Source: Lachnospiraceae bacterium | GTDB taxonomy: Bacteria > Bacillota > Clostridia > Lachnospirales > Lachnospiraceae | Direction of reading: 5' to 3' | DNA length: 64,000 nt | Assembly (NCBI GenBank): GCA_024682075.1 | Contig: JAIKZQ010000017.1 | Span: 35,957-99,956, forward strand | Part shown: positions 18,792 through 28,204 of the stretch, piece by piece | Numbering within the stretch: position 1 is the first letter of the stretch | Layout of the letters: every line of letters starts with the position of its first letter | The notes under the pieces: generated by a model | Seen by the model: only the letters and a program-made list of their open reading frames with translations | Databases searched by the model: none | Told to the model about the DNA's origin: nothing | Program-made: the position numbers and the translations under genes

Positions 18792-20870
18792 ATGCTCACT
18801 AACGGAAACACGCCGGTTGAGGAACTGAAAGGTGTCGGTCCCAAGACTGCATCATATTTTCATAATATGAATATACTGACCACCTATGACCTGCTCAGGC
18901 ATTTTCCCAGGACATACCTGGTCTTCGGAGGTCTGAAGAAGATCTCCGAATTAAAAGACGGAGAGATAGCTGCCGTCAGGGTGAAGGTTGATTCGGTCGG
19001 CAGTCTGAGGCGTGTCAAGAATAAGATGACGATCCTTCCCGTGGAAGTCAGCGATGAATCCGGCCATATGTGCATCAAGTATTTTAATATGCCCTTTATG
19101 GCCAAGGCACTCAGATGCGGTGCATATTATGTGTTCAGAGGCAGGGTGAAAGCCTCGGGCAGGGAATATACACTTGTTCAGCCGAGGAAATACGCATATG
19201 ACGAATATGCCGAACTTTCCGGGATGTATCAGAGCATTTATCCGCTGTCCAAAGGACTGAAGAATTCACAGGTAGTAAAGGCTGTTCGTTCCGCACTCGA
19301 TAAAGCGGATTTTACTGACGATTATCTCAGTGAAGAGATAAGAGAAAGATACGATCTTGCAGACAGCCGCAATGCGTACAGATACATTCATTTTCCGGAA
19401 TCGGAAGAGCAGGCTGCTAAGGGCAGAAGAAGATTTGCTTTTGATGAGCTTTTCTTTTTCATCATATATCTCAGGAAAAACAAGGATCTGATCACTGATT
19501 CGCCCAATACCTGTCCCATGATTGAATCGGCTGAAGTAAGCAGATTTCTTGAAAAGCTTCCGTTCAGGCTGACAAAAGGACAAAGCAAGGCCGTAAAGGA
19601 CATGCTGAGTGACATGTGCGGTCCTTCGATGATGAACAGACTCATTCAGGGAGATGTCGGAAGCGGTAAGACCATAGTTGCCCTGACAGGACTTCTGAAC
19701 GCTGTTGCATGCGGATATCAGGGAGCACTTATGGCACCAACCGAAGTGCTTGCCTCCCAGCATTTTAATACCGTCAGTGATCTTGTCAGAAAATACGACC
19801 TTCCTTTTAAGCCGGCATTGCTCACGGGTTCGGTAAGTGCATCTGCCAAAAAGAAGATCTACGAAAGCATTGCTTCGGGCGAGACTAATCTGATAATAGG
19901 AACTCACGCCCTAATACAGGATAAAGTCGAATATAAGAACCTCGGACTGGTCGTGACCGATGAGCAGCACAGATTCGGAGTAAGGCAAAGAGAGACTCTT
20001 GCAAAAAAAGGAATCGGTCCGCACGTACTTGTAATGAGTGCAACGCCCATTCCCAGAACCCTTGCGATCGTGCTGTACGGAGACCTCAGCGTTTCCACGA
20101 TAAAGGACATGCCTGAAGGCAGAAGCCCGATCAAAAGCTGTGTCGTCGGAGAAAGTTACAGGCCTTCTGCATATAAATTCATCAAAGATGAAATTGCAAA
20201 GGGCCATCAGATATATATAATCTGTCCGATGGTTGAATTCACGGATGAAGAGGACGACGATCCGGAACTCAAGAATGTAGTAGGTTACAGTGAGCAGCTT
20301 AAGGAAGAGCTCGGTGACAGATACCGTATATCATATCTGCATGGCAGGATGAGACCTGCTGACAAGGACAACATCCTGACCGAATTTGCAGCAGGCAGCA
20401 TAGACATCCTTATTTCTACAACTGTCATCGAGGTGGGCATCAACGTTCCGAATGCCACGGTAATGATGGTTGAAAACTCCGAAAGGTTCGGGCTTTCACA
20501 GCTTCATCAGTTAAGAGGCCGTGTAGGAAGAGGCTCTGCCCAGGGATATGCGATATTCATGTCTGCAAAGACGGATGACAAGACGAAGGAAAGACTTGAT
20601 ATCCTGGGAAAGACGTGCGACGGTTTCGAGATCGCTTCTTATGATCTTAAGACCAGGGGTCCCGGAGAATTGTTCGGTGTAAGACAGAGCGGAGATTTTG
20701 CATTCAGGGTTGCCGATGTGTTTGCTGATGCCGACCTTCTGAATGCCGCATCCGAGCTGGCGGATGCCATCTTAAAAGAAGACAGGCATCTGAAGGATGA
20801 TAAAAACAAACTTATAAAAGAAGAAGCAGAGCTTTTCGGCCGCAACAATCTTGATTTCAGAACGATCTGA
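18792..20870 (+). CDS. recG: ATP-dependent DNA helicase RecG
   Basis: A 692-aa fork-reversal helicase that acts at stalled forks and junctions. The N-terminal wedge/OB domain (about 1-190) binds the branch. Helicase motifs are intact: Walker A GDVGSGKT (near 287), the DEQH box (near 388, TDEQHRFG), motif III MSATPIPRT, and motif VI QLRGRVGRG. The C-terminal TRG-type region (DLKTRGPGELFG) is present. The length is normal. The RBS is weak (AGG at 18781). It lies in the usual fakA-recG order. Confidence 0.96.
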   Translation: MLTNGNTPVEELKGVGPKTASYFHNMNILTTYDLLRHFPRTYLVFGGLKKISELKDGEIAAVRVKVDSVGSLRRVKNKMTILPVEVSDESGHMCIKYFNMPFMAKALRCGAYYVFRGRVKASGREYTLVQPRKYAYDEYAELSGMYQSIYPLSKGLKNSQVVKAVRSALDKADFTDDYLSEEIRERYDLADSRNAYRYIHFPESEEQAAKGRRRFAFDELFFFIIYLRKNKDLITDSPNTCPMIESAEVSRFLEKLPFRLTKGQSKAVKDMLSDMCGPSMMNRLIQGDVGSGKTIVALTGLLNAVACGYQGALMAPTEVLASQHFNTVSDLVRKYDLPFKPALLTGSVSASAKKKIYESIASGETNLIIGTHALIQDKVEYKNLGLVVTDEQHRFGVRQRETLAKKGIGPHVLVMSATPIPRTLAIVLYGDLSVSTIKDMPEGRSPIKSCVVGESYRPSAYKFIKDEIAKGHQIYIICPMVEFTDEEDDDPELKNVVGYSEQLKEELGDRYRISYLHGRMRPADKDNILTEFAAGSIDILISTTVIEVGINVPNATVMMVENSERFGLSQLHQLRGRVGRGSAQGYAIFMSAKTDDKTKERLDILGKTCDGFEIASYDLKTRGPGELFGVRQSGDFAFRVADVFADADLLNAASELADAILKEDRHLKDDKNKLIKEEAELFGRNNLDFRTI

Positions 20871-20898
20871 AAGAATCTTTTTTCTGGAGGGAGAATAA

Positions 20899-21765
20899 AT
20901 GTCTTTAAAAATAGCTGTTGTCACGGATTCCAACAGTTCAATGTCTGTTGAGGAAGCAAAGGAAAATGGGATCTACATGCTTCCTATGCCTTTTTTCATC
21001 GGAGGAAAGGAGTATCTGGACGGCATCAATCTGACTCATGAAGAATTCTATGAGAGATTAAAGGGTGGCGAAGAGATCCATACAAGCCAGCCTTCTCCCG
21101 ATGCTGTAATGAAGCTCTGGGATGAGCTCCTTGAAGAATATGACGAGATAGTGCATATCCCCATGTCCAGCGGACTGTCCGGATCGACCGGCTCGGCATA
21201 TCTTCTTGCACAGCATTATGATGACAAGGTTCAGGTCGTTGATAATCAGAGGATATCGGTGACTTTAAGACAGTCATGCCTTGATGCGCTCGAACTTATC
21301 AAAAGAGGAATGAACGCCAGACAGATCAAGGAAGAGCTTGAGAGAGTCAAGTTTGAGAGCAGCATCTATATAATGATCGATACCCTTACTTATCTTAAGA
21401 AAGGCGGAAGACTCACTCCTGCCGTAGCTGCGATAGGAACCCTGCTCAGGATAAAACCCGTTCTGCAGATTCAGGGCGAAAAACTTGATTCATTTGCCAA
21501 GGTAAGAACTTCACAGGCCGGCAAAGAAGCAATGATCACTGCGATCAAGAAGGATATGGAGACCAGATTCGGGTGCACCGAGAATTTCCATAATGTCCAT
21601 CTCGAGATGGCCTATACATATGATCTTGAAGCCGCTGAAAAATTCAAGGAAGAGGTCAGTGCGGCCTTCCCCGGTTATGAAATCGTCATGAGGCCGCTTT
21701 CACTCTCAATCGCATGCCATATCGGTCCCGGAGCACTTGCGATAGCGGCTTCAAAGAAGATCTGA
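20899..21765 (+). CDS. DegV family fatty acid-binding protein (FakB-like)
   Basis: A 288-aa DegV-family protein. FakB proteins bind a fatty acid and present it to FakA for phosphorylation, feeding phospholipid synthesis. Motifs: VVTDSNSSMS at the N-terminus, the HTSQPSPD loop, MSSGLSGS, and GPGALAIA near the C-terminus. GGAGGGAG precedes ATG 20899. It is encoded near fakA with recG between, so a functional pair is likely. Its fatty-acid preference cannot be judged. A clear terminator follows. Confidence 0.9.
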   Translation: MSLKIAVVTDSNSSMSVEEAKENGIYMLPMPFFIGGKEYLDGINLTHEEFYERLKGGEEIHTSQPSPDAVMKLWDELLEEYDEIVHIPMSSGLSGSTGSAYLLAQHYDDKVQVVDNQRISVTLRQSCLDALELIKRGMNARQIKEELERVKFESSIYIMIDTLTYLKKGGRLTPAVAAIGTLLRIKPVLQIQGEKLDSFAKVRTSQAGKEAMITAIKKDMETRFGCTENFHNVHLEMAYTYDLEAAEKFKEEVSAAFPGYEIVMRPLSLSIACHIGPGALAIAASKKI

Positions 21766-21816
21766 ATTTAAAAATCGTTTGTTATTGAAATTTTTCATTC
21801 ATATATTTAACTACTC

Positions 21817-21845
21817 AAAATCCACTAAATATAGTGGATTTTTTG
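21817..21845 (+). terminator. Intrinsic terminator after the DegV gene
   Basis: A stem of at least 9 bp (AATCCACTA/TAGTGGATT, 4-nt loop) flanked by A and T runs. Confidence 0.85.
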
Positions 21846-21884
21846 TTGTCTTTACTCTAAATATATGATAAGATGGAAAAGCCC

Positions 21885-21898
21885 AAAACGATTGTTCG
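21885..21898 (+). promoter_or_regulatory. Possible LexA box upstream of parE
   Basis: AAAACGATTGTTCG matches 11 of 14 positions of the Firmicutes LexA consensus CGAACRNRYGTTYG. It lies just after a weak promoter (TTGTCT 21846-21851, 17-bp spacer, TAAGAT 21869-21874), 58 bp before ATG 21956. A single imperfect box, so tentative. Confidence 0.4.
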
Positions 21899-21955
21899 GG
21901 GTACAGGGCTGGAAGCCGCATATTTTCTGCAATTCTGAATTCATGAGGAGTTTTT

Positions 21956-23881
21956 ATGGCACCAAAAAAAGACAATTACGATGAAAGCAGTATTACGGTA
22001 CTGGAAGGTCTCGAAGCCGTAAGAGTACGTCCCGGAATGTACATCGGTTCCGTCTCCACCAAAGGCCTTAATCATCTTATATATGAGATAGTCGATAATT
22101 CTGTCGATGAGCATCTCGCAGGCTTTTGTGACACTATAAAGGTCACTCTTGAAAAAGACGGCTCATGTACCGTTTCAGATAACGGAAGAGGTATTCCCGT
22201 AGGCCGTCACGAAAAAGGAATCTCCGCCGAAAGACTCGTGCTCACCACGCTTCATGCCGGCGGTAAGTTTGATAACAATGCTTACAAGACCAGCGGAGGA
22301 CTGCACGGTGTAGGTTCTTCCGTTGTTAATGCGCTTTCCTCAAGATTTGACATAACCATCAAAAGGGACGGCAACATTTACAAGGACAGCTATGAAAAGG
22401 GTGAGCCCATCGTGGCTCTTGAAGACGGACTTCTTCCTTCACAGGGCAAGACCAGGGATCACGGCACGACCATCAATTTCCTTCCCGACAACACCATTTT
22501 TGACAGGACCAGGTTCAAGGAAGACGAAGTCAAGAGCAGGCTCCACGAGACCGCATATCTTAATCCGGGACTTACGATCGAGTATAAGGATGTAAGAGGC
22601 TCTGAGCCCGAGACTGTTACCTATCACGAACCCGAAGGCATTGTCGGATTCCTCAAGGATCTTAACAAGCTGAAGGATCCCCTTACGGAGATCGTATCGA
22701 TTTCCGGTGAATCGGACGGCATACAGGTCGAGATCGCTTTCCAGTATGTGAATGAGTTCCATGAGAATGTACTGGGCTTTTGTAACAATATCTATAACTC
22801 CGAAGGCGGAACTCATCTTACCGGCTTCAAGACCCAGTTCACCACTGTCATCAATTCCTACGCAAGACAGCTGGGCAATCTCAAGGATAAGGATGCGAAC
22901 TTCTCCGGTACAGAGGTTCGTAACGGAATGACTGCTGTCATCAGCATCAAGCATCCTGCTCCCACGTTCGAAGGACAGACCAAGACCAAGCTCGACAACC
23001 AGGACGCATCAAAGGCTGTTGCCAAGGTGACGGGCGATGAAGTGGTCAGATATTTTGACAGACATCTTGATGTGCTCAAGGCCGTCATAGATTGTGCGGA
23101 CAAAGCTGCCAAGATCAGAAAGGCCGAGGAGAAAGCCAAGACCAATCTTCTTACCAAGCAGAAGTATTCATTCGACTCAAACGGAAAGCTTGCCAACTGT
23201 GTATCCAAGGAAGCGGATAAGTGCGAGATCTTCATTGTAGAGGGAGATTCCGCAGGCGGTTCCGCCAAGATGGCAAGAGACCGCATGTATCAGGCAATCC
23301 TTCCCATAAGGGGTAAGATCCTCAATGTCGAGAAGGCATCGATCAATAAGATACTTGAAAATGCCGAGATCAAGACCATGATCAATGCATTCGGCTGCGG
23401 TTTTTCCGAAGGCTACGGCAATGACTTTGACATCAAAAAGCTCCGCTATGACAAGATCATCATCATGGCCGATGCGGACGTCGACGGCGCACATATTTCG
23501 ACACTGCTTCTGACTCTGTTTTACAGATTCATGCCCGAACTCATTTTTGAAGGACATGTTTATATCGCCATGCCTCCTCTGTACAAGGCAATGCCTTCCA
23601 AGGGTGAGGAGGAATATCTGTATGACGACAAGGCTCTTGAGAAATACAGGGCATCGCATAAAGGTCCCTTCACTCTCCAGAGATACAAGGGTCTCGGAGA
23701 AATGGATGCTGCCCAGCTGTGGGAGACAACCCTTGATCCCAAATGCAGAAGGCTCAAGCAGGTTGAGATAGAGGATGCCAGAATGGCTTCGGAGACAACG
23801 GAGCTTCTCATGGGCACTGATGTTCCTCCCCGTAAGACTTTCATCTACGAGCATGCTAACGATGCCAATCTTGATATTTAA
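21956..23881 (+). CDS. parE: DNA topoisomerase IV subunit B (GyrB/ParE family)
   Basis: A 641-aa ATPase subunit of a type IIA topoisomerase. The GHKL domain holds EIVDNSVDE, DNGRGIPVG and GGLHGVGSSVVNALS. The Toprim domain has EGDSAGGSA and the DADVDGAH metal motif. Only 20 bp separate it from the breakage-reunion subunit, whose features favour topoisomerase IV (decatenation). The N-terminal helix and length would also fit GyrB, so ParE is the preferred rather than certain call. TGAGGAG precedes ATG 21956; a possible LexA box lies upstream. Confidence 0.8.
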   Translation: MAPKKDNYDESSITVLEGLEAVRVRPGMYIGSVSTKGLNHLIYEIVDNSVDEHLAGFCDTIKVTLEKDGSCTVSDNGRGIPVGRHEKGISAERLVLTTLHAGGKFDNNAYKTSGGLHGVGSSVVNALSSRFDITIKRDGNIYKDSYEKGEPIVALEDGLLPSQGKTRDHGTTINFLPDNTIFDRTRFKEDEVKSRLHETAYLNPGLTIEYKDVRGSEPETVTYHEPEGIVGFLKDLNKLKDPLTEIVSISGESDGIQVEIAFQYVNEFHENVLGFCNNIYNSEGGTHLTGFKTQFTTVINSYARQLGNLKDKDANFSGTEVRNGMTAVISIKHPAPTFEGQTKTKLDNQDASKAVAKVTGDEVVRYFDRHLDVLKAVIDCADKAAKIRKAEEKAKTNLLTKQKYSFDSNGKLANCVSKEADKCEIFIVEGDSAGGSAKMARDRMYQAILPIRGKILNVEKASINKILENAEIKTMINAFGCGFSEGYGNDFDIKKLRYDKIIIMADADVDGAHISTLLLTLFYRFMPELIFEGHVYIAMPPLYKAMPSKGEEEYLYDDKALEKYRASHKGPFTLQRYKGLGEMDAAQLWETTLDPKCRRLKQVEIEDARMASETTELLMGTDVPPRKTFIYEHANDANLDI

Positions 23882-23901
23882 GCGTTCGGAAGGTTTAGGC
23901 A

Positions 23902-26151
23902 ATGGCTAAGATAGAAGAGAAGATAATAAAAACAGAATATTCCGAGGAAATGCAGAGGTCATACGTTGACTATGCCATGAGCGTCATCGTATCCCGTGCA
24001 CTTCCCGATGTAAGGGACGGACTCAAGCCCGTTCAGAGAAGAACTCTCTATGACATGAGAGAACTCGGCATCACATATGACAAGCCTTACAGAAAGAGTG
24101 CCCGTATCGTCGGTGATACCATGGGTAAATATCACCCTCACGGTGATTCCTCCATATATGAAGCACTTGTCGTCATGAGCCAGGATTTCAAGAAGGGATT
24201 GCCTCTTATTGACGGACACGGTAACTTCGGCACGATCGAAGGTGACGGAGCCGCTGCCATGCGTTACACGGAAGCAAGGCTCAAGAAAGTAACCCAGCTG
24301 GCTCTTCTGGATGATCTGGATAAGGACACGGTCAATTTCGTTCCCAATTTCGATGAGACCGAGAAAGAACCTGAAGTCCTTCCCTGCAGGATTCCCAATC
24401 TTCTGATCAACGGATCCGAGGGGATCGCCGTCGGTATGGCAACCAATATCCCCCCTCACAACTTCGGGGAGACAATTGATGCCATGAAGGCATTCATAAT
24501 GAACGAAGAGATCTCCACAAGAGAACTCATGAGATACATAAAAGGACCCGATTTTCCCACCGGCGGACGAATCATCAATAAAGATGAGCTCAAGAATATA
24601 TACGAGACCGGAAACGGCAAGATAAGGATCCGCGGCGTTGCGAATGTCGAAAAACTCAAGAACGGACATCAGAACGTCGTCATCACTGAGATCCCCTATA
24701 CGATGGTCGGTGCCGGAATAGGCAAATTTCTCCAGGAAGTTGCCGCACTTTCGGAATCCAAGAAAACCCAGGATATCGTTGATATTTCCAACCAGTCTTC
24801 CAAGGAAGGCATAAGGATCGTCATCGAACTTAAATCAGGTGCGGATGCCGAGAACTTTATAAACCTGCTCTACAAGAAGACTCATCTCGAGGATACATTT
24901 GGTGTCAACATGCTTGCCATCAAGGACGGACGCCCCGAGACAATGTCACTCAGGACCGTTTTCAAGGCGATCGTTGATTTCCAGTATGAGATTAATACCA
25001 GGAAATACAATGCGCTTCTTGCCAAGGAACTTGAGAAAAAAGAGATCCAGGAAGGACTTATCAAAGCCTGCAATCTCATCGACCTTATCATCGAGATCAT
25101 CCGCGGATCAACGGATCGTAAGATGGCCGAAGACTGCCTTGTAAAGGGCATCACCGATGGCATTAATTTCAAGACCAAGGAATCTGCAATAATGGCATCT
25201 CAGCTGATGTTCACCGAGCGTCAGGCCAAGGCAATCCTTGACATGAGACTCTACAGACTCATCGGTCTCGAGATCGCAGCTCTTAACAAGGATCATGAGA
25301 ACACTCTTGCTAACATCTACAGATATGAGGACATCCTTGATCGCAAAGAATCAATGGCTCAGGTCATAATCGCAGATCTCGAAGCGCTCAAGAAGGAATT
25401 CGGCAGCAAGAGAAAGACCGTCATCGAGAATGCCGAAGAGGCTGTCTATAAGGAAAAAGAATTCGAAGAGATGGATGTTTACTTCATCATGGACAGGTTC
25501 GGTTACTGCAAGATGATCGATCTTCCCACCTTCGACAGGAACAAGGACGCCATAGCCGAGGAGATGAAGTTCTGTCTCCCCGTCAGAAACAACGGAAGGA
25601 TCGCGGTATTTACCGAAAACGGTCAGATGCATACCATCAAGATGACCGATCTTCCCATGTCCAAATTCCGTGATAAGGGTGTTCCGGTAGATAACATAAC
25701 CAATTATGATTCATCCAGTGACATGATCATATATGCCGAGGACCTTTCCACCGTTCTTCTCGGAAGATATCTTTTTGTCACAAGCGCCGCAATGTGCAAG
25801 GTAACCGGCGGAACCGAATTCGATGTAAGCTCCAGGAGGACCGTCACCGCAACAAAGCTTAATGACGGCGACAGGATCGTCACCATCCGCAAGGTCAGGA
25901 CCGAGGAAAATGTCATCCTTCAATCCTCAAACGGCTATTTCATAAGATTTAACATAGCCGAGATCCCTGAAATGAAGAAGACCGCTGCAGGCGTAAAGGG
26001 AATGAAACTTGACGGAACCGACAAGGTTGAAAATGCATATATCACTGATGTTGTCAGCGAAAATGTGATAGAATACGGAACGAGGACCGTTTCACTCAAT
26101 TCCATCAAGCTTCTCGGAAGAGGCGCGAAGGGAACCAAGATTAAGGGCTAG
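23902..26151 (+). CDS. parC: DNA topoisomerase IV subunit A (GyrA/ParC family)
   Basis: A 749-aa DNA breakage-reunion subunit. The winged-helix domain shows [12 protein letters not shown] with the QRDR Ser, and [11 protein letters not shown] with the catalytic Tyr (near 120). The C-terminal beta-propeller is degenerate and no QRRGG(K/R)G GyrA box was found, which argues for ParC rather than gyrase. The length is also ParC-like. It is encoded directly after the B subunit. Both subunits are complete. Gyrase proper would be expected elsewhere in the genome. Confidence 0.8.
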   Translation: MAKIEEKIIKTEYSEEMQRSYVDYAMSVIVSRALPDVRDGLKPVQRRTLYDMRELGITYDKPYRKSARIVGDTMGKYHPHGDSSIYEALVVMSQDFKKGLPLIDGHGNFGTIEGDGAAAMRYTEARLKKVTQLALLDDLDKDTVNFVPNFDETEKEPEVLPCRIPNLLINGSEGIAVGMATNIPPHNFGETIDAMKAFIMNEEISTRELMRYIKGPDFPTGGRIINKDELKNIYETGNGKIRIRGVANVEKLKNGHQNVVITEIPYTMVGAGIGKFLQEVAALSESKKTQDIVDISNQSSKEGIRIVIELKSGADAENFINLLYKKTHLEDTFGVNMLAIKDGRPETMSLRTVFKAIVDFQYEINTRKYNALLAKELEKKEIQEGLIKACNLIDLIIEIIRGSTDRKMAEDCLVKGITDGINFKTKESAIMASQLMFTERQAKAILDMRLYRLIGLEIAALNKDHENTLANIYRYEDILDRKESMAQVIIADLEALKKEFGSKRKTVIENAEEAVYKEKEFEEMDVYFIMDRFGYCKMIDLPTFDRNKDAIAEEMKFCLPVRNNGRIAVFTENGQMHTIKMTDLPMSKFRDKGVPVDNITNYDSSSDMIIYAEDLSTVLLGRYLFVTSAAMCKVTGGTEFDVSSRRTVTATKLNDGDRIVTIRKVRTEENVILQSSNGYFIRFNIAEIPEMKKTAAGVKGMKLDGTDKVENAYITDVVSENVIEYGTRTVSLNSIKLLGRGAKGTKIKG

Positions 26152-26186
26152 TCAGTTTTTTCTGATATTTCTTAAAACAGCTGCGT

Positions 26187-26217
26187 TAAATGTCGTAATA
26201 ATATTTTGCGACATTTA
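26187..26217. terminator. Hairpin after parC (possible weak terminator)
   Basis: A 9-bp perfect stem TAAATGTCG/CGACATTTA with a 13-nt A/T-rich loop, 36 bp after the parC stop. It lacks a T run, so termination is uncertain. Confidence 0.4.
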
Positions 26218-26361
26218 CCGATGCACTTAATGAATGGAGCTGGTAATGTGCGTTTCGAGGAGCTGTTTATGCGTATTCATCTACGATGAAAACGCGAGCG
26301 TAGCGAGTTCCGCAGAAACGCACTGAATATGGACAGCGAACATGAATTTAGTGCAATCGGT
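26217..26361. repeat. Nested inverted-repeat intergenic element
   Basis: A 145-bp element with at least three nested stems: ACCGATGCACTTAAT with ATTTAGTGCAATCGGT (217-231 and 346-361 in the 26 kb block), GTGCGTTTC with GAAACGCAC (26248-26256, 26315-26323; perfect), and GCGTATTCAT with ATGAAAACGC (26271-26280, 26286-26295). It fills the parC-rsmD gap. No coding frame is evident. It could be a structured RNA or a mobile palindromic element. Confidence 0.7.
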
Positions 26362-26414
26362 GCATGAGCAAAATATATTATGCATTTAACAAAGAGTTAA
26401 AGAAAGGTATATTC

Positions 26415-26975
26415 ATGAGAGTCATAGCAGGCGAATGCCGTTCAATGCCCCTGAAAACTCCCGAGGGAGATGACATAACGAGACCTACCCAGGACATCAT
26501 CAAAGAGACCCTGTTCAACATTCTTCAGGGTGACATCCCCGGTGCCGTGATGATCGATCTTTTTGCCGGAAGCGGACAGATCGGTATCGAGGCTCTCAGC
26601 AGAGGAGCTGCCAAGGTTTACTTCATCGACAACGGAAGAGAGCCTATCAAATGCATAACCGATAACGTTAATTTCACCAAAACCACCGACAGGGCAGTCA
26701 TCCTCAAGGCCGATGCCGTATCCGGTCTTCAGTCCGTTTATGAGAAGCATGTTGACATCATATACATTGATGCCCCCTATATGAAAGGGTATGAGAAAAA
26801 CGTTCTCGCACAGCTCTCACATATGAAATACGTTGACGGCGAGACCCTCATCATCATTGAGGCTGACAGAAAAGATGATTTCGGTTATACTGAAGATGTC
26901 GGTTTTGAGATATTCAGGAGAAAAGAATACAAAGGCAACATGCATATATTTCTCCGTAAGATTACCGGTGTATGA
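26415..26975 (+). CDS. rsmD: 16S rRNA (guanine966-N2)-methyltransferase RsmD
   Basis: A 186-aa SAM-dependent methyltransferase of the RsmD family. It begins MRVIAGECRSMPLKTPEG and has TRPTQDIIKETLFNIL, the SAM motif DLFAGSGQIGIEALSRG, and the catalytic motif as DAPY (usually DPPY). ATG 26415 is chosen with AAAGG upstream; an in-frame ATG at 26364 lies in the structured gap and is less likely. coaD follows 44 bp later, the common rsmD-coaD order. The Pro to Ala change in the motif is notable but probably tolerated. Confidence 0.9.
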   Translation: MRVIAGECRSMPLKTPEGDDITRPTQDIIKETLFNILQGDIPGAVMIDLFAGSGQIGIEALSRGAAKVYFIDNGREPIKCITDNVNFTKTTDRAVILKADAVSGLQSVYEKHVDIIYIDAPYMKGYEKNVLAQLSHMKYVDGETLIIIEADRKDDFGYTEDVGFEIFRRKEYKGNMHIFLRKITGV

Positions 26976-27019
26976 CAGCCGTTTGAGCATATCCGGAACA
27001 AGAAGACAAAGGTGAGACC

Positions 27020-27511
27020 ATGAACAGAGCATTATATCCGGGAAGTTTTGATCCGATGACTTTGGGACATCTCGATATTATCAAAAGAGCATCCGTGATG
27101 TTCGATGAATTGATAGTCGCAGTCCTTGATAACACTCAAAAGACTCCGTTGTTTTCAACAGATGAACGTGTTAAAATATTGTGCGAAGCGACTAAGGACA
27201 TGCCCAATGTAAAAGTCGATTATTTCAGGGGTCTGACAGTGGATTATTGTATCAGGAATAACCTCCACATCATGGTCAGGGGCCTGAGAGCGGTCACTGA
27301 TTTTGAGTATGAGCTTCAGATCGCACAGACCAACCGTAAGATCTCGGACAACCGCGTGGATACCGTGTTCCTCACTACGGATCTGCAGTATTCATATCTG
27401 AGTTCTTCAACGGTCAAGGAGATCGCAAAATACGGCGGAGACGTGAGTCATTCGGTGACCCCTTATGTCGAGGCCGCTCTTAAGGAAAAATATATTAATA
27501 TAAAGGGCTGA
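27020..27511 (+). CDS. coaD: Phosphopantetheine adenylyltransferase
   Basis: A 163-aa enzyme that makes dephospho-CoA from 4'-phosphopantetheine and ATP. The nucleotidyltransferase motifs are intact: YPGSFDPMTLGH (T/HxGH) at the N-terminus, VRGLRAVTDFEYE, and YSYLSSSTVKEI (the ISSTxVRE motif). Length is standard. It follows rsmD, as in most Firmicutes. GAGACC precedes the ATG. The downstream coiled-coil gene starts 9 bp after its stop and is likely co-transcribed. Confidence 0.97.
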   Translation: MNRALYPGSFDPMTLGHLDIIKRASVMFDELIVAVLDNTQKTPLFSTDERVKILCEATKDMPNVKVDYFRGLTVDYCIRNNLHIMVRGLRAVTDFEYELQIAQTNRKISDNRVDTVFLTTDLQYSYLSSSTVKEIAKYGGDVSHSVTPYVEAALKEKYINIKG

Positions 27512-27520
27512 GGAAGACTA

Positions 27521-28162
27521 ATGGAAAGAAAAATGGAAAGCCAGATTTTCGGCGTGATCGATGAACTGGAGCAGTATATATCAGAATGCAAGCCTAAGCT
27601 CCTTTCCAACACCGACATTATCTGTGAGAAAGACGTTCTTCAGGGATTTATCGATGACCTCAGAAGAAAAGCACCCGAAGAGATCGCCAGATATCAGAAG
27701 ATAATCAGCAATCAGGACAGCATCCTTGATAATGCAAGAAAGATGGCAGACGGACTCATCGAGAAAGCAACCGCACAGACCGATGAGATGCTCAGCCAGA
27801 ATGAGATCCTTAAGAAGGCATATGAACAGGCAGATGCCGTGACACAGCAGACCATGGCCGATGCCCAGATGATTCTCGACAATGCTACCAATGAAGCTAA
27901 TGCCTGCAGGGAAGCAGCAATGGGATACATGGAAGATGTCATGAATTATGTCGAAGGACTTCTTTCATCATCGAGCAGAACCGTTTCGGACCAGTACGAC
28001 GCACTTCATAATGCACTTAACTCCAAGCTTCAGGCCGTCAAAGCGGATCACGAATCACTCAGGGCTTCAAAGGCTGCAAGTGATGAGGAAGAAAGGGACG
28101 AAAGACCCGAAAGACACGGAAGGGGAGTCAGTACGGTTTATCCGGATTCAGATAAAGATTGA
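27521..28162 (+). CDS. Coiled-coil protein of unknown function
   Basis: A 213-aa hydrophilic protein. Residues about 35-170 are predicted coiled coil with alternating Ala, Glu, Gln and Asp; the tail (about 185-213) is highly charged, rich in Arg/Glu/Asp. It recalls V-type ATPase subunit H-like or DivIVA-like proteins that often sit after coaD in Clostridia, but no diagnostic residue was seen. It shares an operon with coaD. There is no signal peptide or TM segment. Confidence 0.75.
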   Translation: MERKMESQIFGVIDELEQYISECKPKLLSNTDIICEKDVLQGFIDDLRRKAPEEIARYQKIISNQDSILDNARKMADGLIEKATAQTDEMLSQNEILKKAYEQADAVTQQTMADAQMILDNATNEANACREAAMGYMEDVMNYVEGLLSSSSRTVSDQYDALHNALNSKLQAVKADHESLRASKAASDEEERDERPERHGRGVSTVYPDSDKD

Positions 28163-28168
28163 AAAAGT

Positions 28169-28196
28169 AACCGGCTTGAATAAAGCCGGTTTTCTT
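28169..28196 (+). terminator. Hairpin terminator before the amidase gene
   Basis: AACCGGCTT/AAGCCGGTT, 9-bp stem with 5-nt loop and a TTCTT tail. It lies between two same-strand genes, only 9 bp before the next start. Confidence 0.7.
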
Positions 28197-28204
28197 AAAT
28201 CAGC

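Noticed and set aside
23177..23902. Long minus-strand open frame opposite parE
   Set aside because: It is the complement of conserved Toprim sequence; the plus-strand gene is certain.
21956..26151. Assignment as DNA gyrase (gyrB/gyrA)
   Set aside because: No GyrA box and a degenerate C-terminal propeller favour topoisomerase IV, though gyrase-like annotation cannot be fully excluded.
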